Source of the DNA: Saprospiraceae bacterium
GTDB lineage: Bacteria > Bacteroidota > Bacteroidia > Chitinophagales > Saprospiraceae
Direction: 5' to 3'
NCBI GenBank assembly: GCA_028280415.1
Contig: JANQLV010000031.1
Location: forward strand, 1 to 60,023
Length of the DNA stretch: 60,023 nt
A program made the position numbers and the translations under genes. Below the pieces are notes generated by a model. The model had not been told where the DNA came from and ran no database searches. It saw nothing but the letters and a program-made list of their open reading frames with translations. Positions 54,166 to 60,023 of this stretch are shown here, piece by piece; position 1 is the first letter of the stretch, and each line of letters opens with the position of its first letter.

Positions 54166-55055
54166 TGAAAAATATAATCGCTATAGTTTTGTTGATTCTT
54201 CCTTTTACTCTTTTTTGTCAAGAATCATTCGAGAATGGAATTCTTGACAGATTAAGTGGATTAAAGGTTGAAGATAAATCACATTTCAACTTAGGGGAAT
54301 ATACTATTTTTACAGATGAAGTGAAATGGGAATTTACCTCCAGGAACATAAAAAAGTTGAAGAAAAAATACAAAGTCAAAAAAGTAAAAGAAGAAGCTTC
54401 TACCTATAATATCCCTCACAATAATAAAATCATTACTAAGATATTTCCGCTGAAAAATGGAAATAAGGAGATCACAACTCTGTATTTTATTGAAAGTGGA
54501 GCATCAGAAATCGATATTTTTGGATTTTACAGCATCAATTTTCGAGATTCTACAGAAGAGCAAAACTTCATAAAATTATATCTCGAGAATAAGATTCCTG
54601 AATCAATTTTCATGGAATATTCCGTTTCCAAAGTTGATTTTGCAGGAAGAGAATTGGAGTTAAATAACTCATGTAGATGGATGAATGTGAATAGCGTCCA
54701 ATGTCCCTACTTCGGGCAAATGAATTGGTCGTTGCACCAAAACTTAGAAAATGCTAAAAAGCAAACAAAAATTCAATACGAGATAACAAAAGGTAAGGGT
54801 GTAGTAGAGTTGATCTCAAAAGAAGATGTTCCTATTATTTTTGAAGGAAAAGAGACTATTGCCAAGCGTACGAAATACAAAGCGAAAATCCCAAAATTAC
54901 TAATGGGAGGAAGTAATGAATTGATAATTTACTATGTCTCAGAAGAAATACGTGGAAGATATATTAGTTGTGTTTTAAGCCATTATACAAGTGATAAAAT
55001 GACAGAAAATGGAGTTCCAGCATTATTAGAAAAAGTAATGAAATTGAAGAAATAA
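54165..55055 (+). CDS. exported protein of unknown function
   Basis: The 296-residue product has a signal peptide (about 1-19, MKNIIAIVLLILPFTLFCQ) and a lysine-rich beta/alpha mature domain without known motifs; a cysteine pair (CRW, QCPYFGQMNW) may form a disulfide. The coupling to the upstream lipoprotein suggests that the two act together in the periplasm or at the outer membrane. Palindrome 13 follows directly. Confidence 0.65.
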   Translation: MKNIIAIVLLILPFTLFCQESFENGILDRLSGLKVEDKSHFNLGEYTIFTDEVKWEFTSRNIKKLKKKYKVKKVKEEASTYNIPHNNKIITKIFPLKNGNKEITTLYFIESGASEIDIFGFYSINFRDSTEEQNFIKLYLENKIPESIFMEYSVSKVDFAGRELELNNSCRWMNVNSVQCPYFGQMNWSLHQNLENAKKQTKIQYEITKGKGVVELISKEDVPIIFEGKETIAKRTKYKAKIPKLLMGGSNELIIYYVSEEIRGRYISCVLSHYTSDKMTENGVPALLEKVMKLKK

Positions 55056-55060
55056 AAAGA

Positions 55061-55152
55061 AGGCTGGCGAGAACAATGTATAGCTGTCAATGTTCGTTAA
55101 ACGCTTCACACTGCAGCTACACTGTGTGTAAACAATTATGACGCGTCCCGAA
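55061..55152 (+). repeat. cassette-terminal palindrome 13
   Basis: It starts 6 bp after the stop with GGCTGGCGAGAACAATG. Inner pairs include TAGCTG (55081-55086) with CAGCTA (55114-55119) and CACAC with GTGTG. GTTAAACGC matches the GCTAAACG word of other copies. GGCTGGCG recurs at 57128 after the next pair of genes. Confidence 0.62.
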
Positions 55153-55330
55153 TAAAAAGCCAAATAGTTTTAACTTTATAAACAAAAACTTAAAAACTGC
55201 CGTCAAAAAATACTGAATTTTCACATTTCATACCACGCTCATCCCTTTTTCGTACCAATATCATACCGCAAATCAACAGGTAGCATCTTAAATTTGTCCT
55301 CGATTTATTAAACATATATTTTTTACAAAA

Positions 55331-56062
55331 ATGAAAATGTCAAAAATTATAGTAATACTATTATTTGCTTGTAAGGGTTTCTTGTTTGCACAGGTAGAAA
55401 AAGACACGTTAGATGAGAAGTCCATTTTTGCACCATTACCAAATGATGCGCTCACAGCAAAGGAAAGTTGGGACATCCATAGAACCGCTTTTATAAAGAA
55501 GCTAGAAAAGGAAGGTGCTACTGCAAAAGAAATAAAAAAACGACTAGTAAGCTATGAAAAAGAAAAAGCGGAATACATCGCCCAAGTGATAGAAAATTTA
55601 CGCTTAGCCGAGATTAAACGTCATAAAGGTGCAGAACTTCGAGAAAAAGGTGCAGAGCTTCGTGAAAAAGGTGCAGAAATTCGGAGACGAGCCGATGCCT
55701 GGCGAAAAAACTATGAACTACTAATCACCAAAAACATAACACTTTCAGAAGATAAGGATAAGATCGAACCCATTTCTTTTGAGTTAGATTCTGAAACAAC
55801 AATCAGTTTTGGTGTCAGAGCGCACATTAGTTTAGGTACTGTTCAATTGCTATTGTACAACCCTGATGGCAAAATAGAGGCAGAACTAAATTTAGAATAT
55901 GACCCCCAAAATGCTTCAAAAGACGGTGATATGAACTTCTCTTCTGGTTCACTCGATAAGATAATAGCAGGTGCAAAAGCGGGGAGGTGGCAAGTGATAA
56001 TTATTCCAGAAAACGCCACAGGCTCAATCGCATTTTCGGTTAGTTTAAAGAAAAATCAATAG
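55331..56062 (+). CDS. exported coiled-coil protein, partner of the LuxR-type membrane regulator
   Basis: The 243-residue product has a signal peptide (about 1-20, ending LFAQ), a long charged helix (about 45-135) containing three copies of a 7-residue unit (GAELREK, GAELREK, GAEIRRR) and a beta domain (about 150-240; ISFGVRAHISLGTVQLLLYNPDG, GRWQVIIIPENATGSIAFSV) that resembles a pre-peptidase-like jelly roll. It ends 3 bp before the LuxR-type regulator gene, so the two are one operon and this protein probably acts as its periplasmic ligand or modulator (inference). Confidence 0.72.
   Translation: MKMSKIIVILLFACKGFLFAQVEKDTLDEKSIFAPLPNDALTAKESWDIHRTAFIKKLEKEGATAKEIKKRLVSYEKEKAEYIAQVIENLRLAEIKRHKGAELREKGAELREKGAEIRRRADAWRKNYELLITKNITLSEDKDKIEPISFELDSETTISFGVRAHISLGTVQLLLYNPDGKIEAELNLEYDPQNASKDGDMNFSSGSLDKIIAGAKAGRWQVIIIPENATGSIAFSVSLKKNQ
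55625..55687 (+). repeat. three tandem 21-bp repeats inside the coiled coil
   Basis: Units start at 55625, 55646 and 55667 (AAAGGTGCAGARCTTCG core). They encode the heptad-like GAELREK units, so copy number changes of one unit keep the frame and alter coil length. Confidence 0.85.
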
Positions 56063-56065
56063 TAG

Positions 56066-57082
56066 ATGCGTCGTTTTAAAAGAAACTTTTTTGTTGTTTT
56101 TATACTGGTTTCGGGCTTTCAATCAAGCACAATGGCTACAGATGCAGGAAGCATATCTGGTCAATTGATTTTAGACGAGTCTTGGGAACGAGAAATTTAC
56201 ATTTCGTTGATAGAAGATTTTAATGATGAATATACCATCTCTAATCGTTTTATAGTTTCTAGTGCAGTCATTGACGCCAAAGGATTCTTCAACCTTAAAC
56301 TAAATAAGATACCACAAAAATGGTCATTGTTACGGCTTCACCTGGTAAAAAAAGGGATAACGCCCAATTCTTTGACAATAGGTGGTGTTTATGAAAATTT
56401 TATGTTTTTAATCGCCAAAAGAGATTCCGAAATCAAAATCAAAAACTTTGACGATTTACCTATTTTCAGTAATGTTATCATTGAAGGGGCAGACCATATG
56501 CAGACATTTCTGTATGCAAAAAAGTTAGTAGCATATCCAAATTCCCTTGACTATGACAATGCAATAATAGAAAAGGAATTTATTGTAGATGCGGTCAATG
56601 AAAAGTTGAAGATGATGGCAGATACCTCTACGCATCCTTTGATTTCGCTCTATGCGCTTCATCAGACCGATTTTCAAAGTGATATTGCCAGGAACCGAAA
56701 CTTCTATGACAAATACCTTGAAAAATGGAAGGCCCAAGACAATGTATACTTTAATGCCTTTCGGCGAAATTTCCCTCAAACAGAATCAGCTTCCAAAGAC
56801 AAAGCCACTACAAGTAAACTACTTTGGTGGATAGGTTTGGGGCTATTGGCAATTGCACTCGTTTTTATTTTCGTTTTAAAACGAAACAAAGCAAAAAGTT
56901 TTAGCTCATTGAGTGTCAAAGAACGGGAAGTTTTTGAACTGCTTCAACAAGGAATGAGCAATAAAGAAATTTCCGCTCAATGCAATATTGAATTGACGAC
57001 CGTAAAATCGCACGTAAGCAGTATTTATTCCAAACTTAAAATCAAGTCTCGGAAAGAGGCTATGAATTTTAAAATCAAATAA
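56066..57082 (+). CDS. membrane-anchored LuxR-type one-component regulator
   Basis: The 338-residue protein has a signal-like N-terminus (about 7-25), an exported beta domain resembling DUF4369 (about 30-135; GSISGQLILDESWEREIYISL, VIDAKGFFNLKLNKIP), a helical segment, one membrane helix (about 253-271, LLWWIGLGLLAIALVFIFVL) and a cytoplasmic C-terminal LuxR/NarL helix-turn-helix (about 280-338; LSVKEREVFELLQQGMSNKE, LTTVKSHVSSIYSKLKIKSR). It can carry an external signal straight to DNA without phosphorylation. The exported coiled-coil protein directly upstream is the obvious signal partner. Bacteroidota have related TM-LuxR proteins, usually of unknown targets. Confidence 0.85.
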   Translation: MRRFKRNFFVVFILVSGFQSSTMATDAGSISGQLILDESWEREIYISLIEDFNDEYTISNRFIVSSAVIDAKGFFNLKLNKIPQKWSLLRLHLVKKGITPNSLTIGGVYENFMFLIAKRDSEIKIKNFDDLPIFSNVIIEGADHMQTFLYAKKLVAYPNSLDYDNAIIEKEFIVDAVNEKLKMMADTSTHPLISLYALHQTDFQSDIARNRNFYDKYLEKWKAQDNVYFNAFRRNFPQTESASKDKATTSKLLWWIGLGLLAIALVFIFVLKRNKAKSFSSLSVKEREVFELLQQGMSNKEISAQCNIELTTVKSHVSSIYSKLKIKSRKEAMNFKIK

Positions 57083-57191
57083 TAAAAATTAAAAAACACT
57101 CTTAAAAATCTACTAAAATTTATAGTAGGCTGGCGTAGCTTTTTCTCAAATCAAAAGAATTATAAAATCAAAAAGAATAAAAACCATCATC

Positions 57192-57358
57192 ATAAAAAGA
57201 TATTTTTTTACACTTAGCACCTTAGCCATTCTAGCATCTTACTTAACGAAAAACAAGATTGTGTCATTTCGCAGTACGCAAATGAAAACGGGAAAGATGT
57301 TTATGGTATTTATTTAGAGGTTAGCTGCAAGATGAAAACACCACCACATTTAAAATAA
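57192..57358 (+). pseudogene. frameshifted small exported protein gene
   Basis: One frame reads a hydrophobic signal-like segment (KRYFFTLSTLAILAS), and another frame, from about 57254, reads QYANENGKDVYGIYLEVSCK to a stop at 57358. Joined by a frameshift they would make a small lipoprotein or secreted peptide. No start codon is intact. The gene directly after starts 5 bp later. A remnant palindrome word (GGCTGGCGTAGC, 57128) lies upstream. Confidence 0.38.
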
Positions 57359-57363
57359 ATAAG

Positions 57364-58557
57364 ATGAAATATATTAAGTTAATTGCAATCGCTTTGCTAA
57401 TTTTTGGATGCAAAGAAAACAATCAGAAAATCAATAAATCGAAGGAACTGATCATTGTCGAACAAGATTATGATAAAGCATTAAGCTTAGCTTCTCAAGA
57501 AGACAAATTATTGTTCATTGACTTTTATACAACGTGGTGTGCCCCATGTAAAAAATTGGATAAGTTGGTTTTTCAAAATGACTCCATAAAAAATTTGCTC
57601 GGAAAAGACTTTGTGTTGTTAAAGTATGATGCCGAAAAAGATACTATTTTTCATTTATCCAAAAAACATCATGTTAGAAGTTATCCAACAGGACTTATCT
57701 TAAATAAGGAAGGGTTTGTATTGAACCGAAAATATGGATTTCCCGGTCAAGATTCTTTGTCATTACAAAAAAACGTAATTGAATTTACTGACGAAAGCAT
57801 TGCCTTAAACCAAGAAAACAAATTACTGAAAGGGTATTCCAACGAAATTAACCCTTTAAAATATCCAGATTTTTATAATGAATACATCAATCGAACCAAC
57901 ACAAAAATTAATAATTCTGAATTAAGCGATTATTTAACCCATACGCAGGATAAATTTTCTGAAGAATATTTTTCAACCTTAATATACTTTGGTCATTATG
58001 CGCCAGCCAGTATTGGTGATATGGTATTAGAGCGCAAACAAAAATATATTGACCTTTATGGTAAAAAAAATGTTGAAACTTTATTATACTTTCTGACTTC
58101 TGCAAAGTTCAATGTTGCTATTTCGGAAATTAACCAAGAAAAATATGATGAAGCAGTTAAATTTACAAAAAACGCTTTAAGTGAAGGATGGGTTAATGAC
58201 ATTCTACCTGAATACGAAAAAGATTATTTAAAAGCTCAAAACAAATGGGATGAAGTTTTTAAAATCAATGAAAAGCTAAAAGATGAAGGTGCGTTTGACA
58301 ATGGTTATGTTAACCATTTCAGTTGGGAAGTTTATGAAAAATGCAACAATCAAGATGTTATAAAAAAGTGTATTGAATGGATGAAAGAAGTAACTAAGCA
58401 AGAGCCAAATTATGCTTATTTAGATACATATGCTCACCTTTTGTACAAATCGGGAAACAAAATCGAAACAAAGAGAATCTCTAAATTGGCAATAGAAGCA
58501 GCTAAGAAAGAAAACAAAAGCACTGAAGCACTTGAGGAATTATTAAAGACATTATGA
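57364..58557 (+). CDS. thioredoxin-fold lipoprotein with helical C-terminal part
   Basis: The 397-residue product has a lipoprotein signal (AIALLIFGC, Cys16), a thioredoxin-like domain at about 33-145 with the active site WCAPC (Cys59, Cys62) in FIDFYTTWCAPCKKLDKLVF, and the cis-proline region VRSYPTGL. The C-terminal 240 residues are helical with TPR-like pairs (YDEAVKFTKNALSEGW, YLDTYAHLLYKSGN). It likely acts as a periplasmic thiol-disulfide oxidoreductase with a protein-binding tail. Palindrome 15 follows its stop. Confidence 0.88.
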   Translation: MKYIKLIAIALLIFGCKENNQKINKSKELIIVEQDYDKALSLASQEDKLLFIDFYTTWCAPCKKLDKLVFQNDSIKNLLGKDFVLLKYDAEKDTIFHLSKKHHVRSYPTGLILNKEGFVLNRKYGFPGQDSLSLQKNVIEFTDESIALNQENKLLKGYSNEINPLKYPDFYNEYINRTNTKINNSELSDYLTHTQDKFSEEYFSTLIYFGHYAPASIGDMVLERKQKYIDLYGKKNVETLLYFLTSAKFNVAISEINQEKYDEAVKFTKNALSEGWVNDILPEYEKDYLKAQNKWDEVFKINEKLKDEGAFDNGYVNHFSWEVYEKCNNQDVIKKCIEWMKEVTKQEPNYAYLDTYAHLLYKSGNKIETKRISKLAIEAAKKENKSTEALEELLKTL

Positions 58558-58570
58558 ATAAAAATCCTAC

Positions 58571-58622
58571 AGCTAACAATGTGTTCTATGAAAAGAAAAT
58601 ATCCTTTCGGGCGCATTGTTCT
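58571..58622 (+). repeat. cassette-terminal palindrome 15
   Basis: AACAATG (58575-58581) pairs with CATTGTT (58614-58620); within it GAAAAG and CTTTC can pair. AGCTAACAATGTG is shared with other copies. Confidence 0.68.
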
Positions 58623-58689
58623 TTCTTACTCTAATTACAAAGACAACAGTATGTCGATGGGCCCATATAACATTATAAATAATGTAGAT

Positions 58690-59538
58690 TTAATTACTTA
58701 CTTGTACATCAAAAAATTCAAATGCGGCAACATTACGGACACCATCATTCGCTCCTAATGAGAGGCGATAATCTCCTGATACTAAAGTTTGTGGGATTTC
58801 GAATTCAAAATCAAAATCATAATTTGTATCTACATTGACGTCAAATACAAAAGCCTTATCAGTGGCAAATGTATTTCCAGTGGACAAATCAGTGTAGGCA
58901 AGATAAAGTACTCCATTTCCTCCATCACTTAATGATCTATTATCCGTTACCTGTCCGACAAATCGAATGCTCTCCCCTTTTTTAATAGCCATGTTACGGA
59001 TTACTGGCTCTTGTATATTTATTTGAGGAGCTATACTATCAAGAGGATTGTAAATCTTCATTGAATGGAAATTAGCAAATGGGCTATCATTTCCAGCCTC
59101 ATCAATTACTTGAAGGTGAAAGTGATAATTACCTGCAGTAACGTTTTCAGGCACTTTATCTGTCCAAATAATTGGGGCCAAATCACCTGAAAGACTGTGA
59201 ATGTCCAAAACAGTCCAATCAGTCGTCAGATTGTTTACATTAGGGACGGTAACTGAAGGTGCACTACCTCCTCCATGTCCATGACAATCAAAATTATTAT
59301 GTATATCGACTTTGTATTGAGAAAGTGCCTGATCGTCATTGAATATAACATCAAAAGTAAACTCTTCACCACCTCTAAGATTAAATACCACTGGTTCTAT
59401 GGCTCCACAAATACTATCTTCCTTTGGAGTTGGTATATACTCTACTACCTCCATAGTTGGTGCTGAAATATCAGGATCCTCATTTACGCAACCAATAAGA
59501 AATACCAAAGAAATAAGTTGAAATACTCTAGTTGTCAT
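58690..59538 (-). CDS. DUF4625-like His-containing lipoprotein, probably metal related
   Basis: The preferred ATG at 59538 gives 282 residues with a lipoprotein signal (VFQLISLVFLIGC); the frame is open further upstream, but that part overlaps the operator and promoter and has no signal. The mature protein has two Ig-like DUF4625 modules (about 40-145 and 165-280), each with the pattern GGxxxFxVxFxDDxxLSQYKVDIHxNFDxHGH... NYHFHLQVIDEAGN. The HxxFDCHGHGGG loop is a likely metal site. DUF4625 proteins are often found with TonB receptors and metal-responsive genes; a zinc or iron role is inferred, supported by the operator below. Confidence 0.78.
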   Translation of the reverse strand: MTTRVFQLISLVFLIGCVNEDPDISAPTMEVVEYIPTPKEDSICGAIEPVVFNLRGGEEFTFDVIFNDDQALSQYKVDIHNNFDCHGHGGGSAPSVTVPNVNNLTTDWTVLDIHSLSGDLAPIIWTDKVPENVTAGNYHFHLQVIDEAGNDSPFANFHSMKIYNPLDSIAPQINIQEPVIRNMAIKKGESIRFVGQVTDNRSLSDGGNGVLYLAYTDLSTGNTFATDKAFVFDVNVDTNYDFDFEFEIPQTLVSGDYRLSLGANDGVRNVAAFEFFDVQVSN

Positions 59539-59590
59539 ATAAGTCAAATTCAAATTAATAATAATCTTATCTTGTTCATGTTTGAAAGTA

Positions 59591-59633
59591 CAAATATAGA
59601 CAATTTTTCTTAAATGCAACTCAGTTGCATTTA
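59591..59633 (-). promoter_or_regulatory. promoter with a perfect 23-bp operator palindrome (Fur/Zur-like)
   Basis: On the minus strand the -7 element TATATTTG lies at 59598-59591. A perfect palindrome, arm TAAATGCAACT at 59611-59621, one central C, and the complementary arm at 59623-59633, covers the -33 region. This is the typical position of a repressor site. Arm sequence and length suit a Fur-family dimer, and the downstream gene is likely metal related; identity of the repressor is inference. Confidence 0.75.
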
Positions 59634-59697
59634 CATATTTAATGACATCTGTGTTATGGAAGAAATTAATAAAAGCATAATACCAGTATGTAGCAGT

Positions 59698-59752
59698 GGT
59701 TATAAGGTCCATACTCCCTATCGGTCGTACATCGTATAGTTAGTTCCTTAGC
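59698..59752 (+). repeat. possible cassette palindrome 16
   Basis: GTTATAAGGTCC on the left and TTAGTTCCTTAGC on the right can partly pair around a centre with CGGTCG and TACATCGTATA. It precedes the truncated glyoxalase-family frame by about 60 bp. Weaker than the others. Confidence 0.4.
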
Positions 59753-59812
59753 GGCGAACAGGAAAGAAAATCACTTAGGAACTATCAATTTTAGAAAAGG
59801 AATTTTAAAATC

Positions 59813-59932
59813 ATGAAAGTCGATCCAATAATTGCAGTTAAAGATGTTGAGAAGAGTTCAAAATGGTATCAGTCTGTATTTGAATGTAGAAGCATGCATG
59901 GCGGGAACGAATTTGACATATTAGTAATTTAA
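59813..59932 (+). pseudogene. truncated VOC/glyoxalase family gene
   Basis: Thirty-nine codons match the start of a vicinal-oxygen-chelate (glyoxalase/bleomycin-resistance type) protein: DPIIAVKDVEKSSKWYQSVF, then NEFDILV and a stop. A full VOC module has more than 110 residues and the second half, including its metal ligands, is not found in any frame up to the window edge. It is therefore a truncated gene. Confidence 0.72.
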
Positions 59933-60023
59933 GTTGCGATTCATTCTTGAAGAGAGAAAATGCGTCTAATTTTGTTGCGAAATCAAAGATTTCTATCAAA
60001 ATTCTCCTTATTTCCTCTCATGT

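Noticed and set aside
38932-58622. canonical integron attC sites
   Set aside because: The layout fits, but RYYYAAC and GTTRRRY cores could not be placed at consistent positions and no integron integrase is present, so they are called attC-like palindromes only.
59539-59712. upstream extension of the DUF4625-like protein
   Set aside because: The extension covers the operator and the -7 element and would move the lipoprotein signal to residue 59 or later.

Overview
The window is chromosomal DNA of a member of the Bacteroidota, most likely a marine or aquatic Saprospiria-like gliding or predatory bacterium (inference). The support is: at least eight secreted proteins ending in a type IX secretion system (T9SS) type A sorting domain, HYR-like, Kelch-like and beta-propeller repeat proteins, SusR/HTCS-like beta-propeller sensor kinases, CHAT/TPR proteins, and promoters with the Bacteroidota TAnnTTTG -7 element. 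No rRNA, tRNA, phage genes, complete insertion sequence or CRISPR array was seen.

Left part, about 1-12.3 kb: an outer-membrane protein tail, a DUF434-type protein, a T9SS protein with an S74 intramolecular chaperone domain, then a set made of a secreted T9SS protein, a TPR-CHAT putative caspase-like protease, a propeller-type T9SS protein, and, convergent to them, an ECF-type sigma factor with a membrane TPR partner that is a candidate anti-sigma factor. A small lipoprotein and an outer-membrane barrel follow.

Middle part, about 11.2-38.3 kb: secreted giant repeat proteins alternate with an unusually dense signalling cluster: two 1150-residue propeller histidine kinases, a receiver-only protein, a short membrane kinase, a soluble REC-HisKA-HATPase-REC-AraC hybrid, a LytTR response regulator with its LytS-like kinase, and a TPR kinase. 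The main discovery of this reading lies here. A 16-bp word, consensus about TGAAYAAATANTCCAC, occurs as direct repeats of two to four copies with a 20-22 bp period. In seven places the last copy begins 37 or 38 bp before a CATCTTTG/TAnnTTTG -7 element. The arrays sit in front of the small lipoprotein/barrel pair, the HYR giant, the beta-helix T9SS protein and the receiver/kinase/AraC-hybrid operon itself, and also in front of three stretches with no open frame, one of which ends in a perfect terminator and is a strong small-RNA candidate. This looks like one autoregulated regulon joining cell-surface proteins, signalling proteins and noncoding RNAs.

Right part, about 38.4-60 kb: visibly AT-richer accessory DNA made mostly of small, functionally unrelated plus-strand genes (two DinB-like proteins, AraC, SnoaL-like, Crp, SDR, ALDH3, DUF1428, DUF2200, small membrane proteins, lipoproteins, thioredoxin-like). 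They are separated by imperfect palindromes of about 60-90 bp that start just after one stop codon and end shortly before the next start. The palindromes have extra-helical bases and covary between copies, so the region behaves like a gene-cassette array, but no canonical attC core and no integrase were seen in the window. Decayed gene ends sit in front of two palindromes, a 252-bp aldehyde dehydrogenase tail plus palindrome is duplicated 2 kb downstream, and two Kelch-like T9SS paralogues are inserted in the opposite orientation. The right end holds a DUF4625-like His-rich lipoprotein under a perfect 23-bp palindrome that overlaps its promoter (Fur/Zur-like), and a truncated glyoxalase-family gene.
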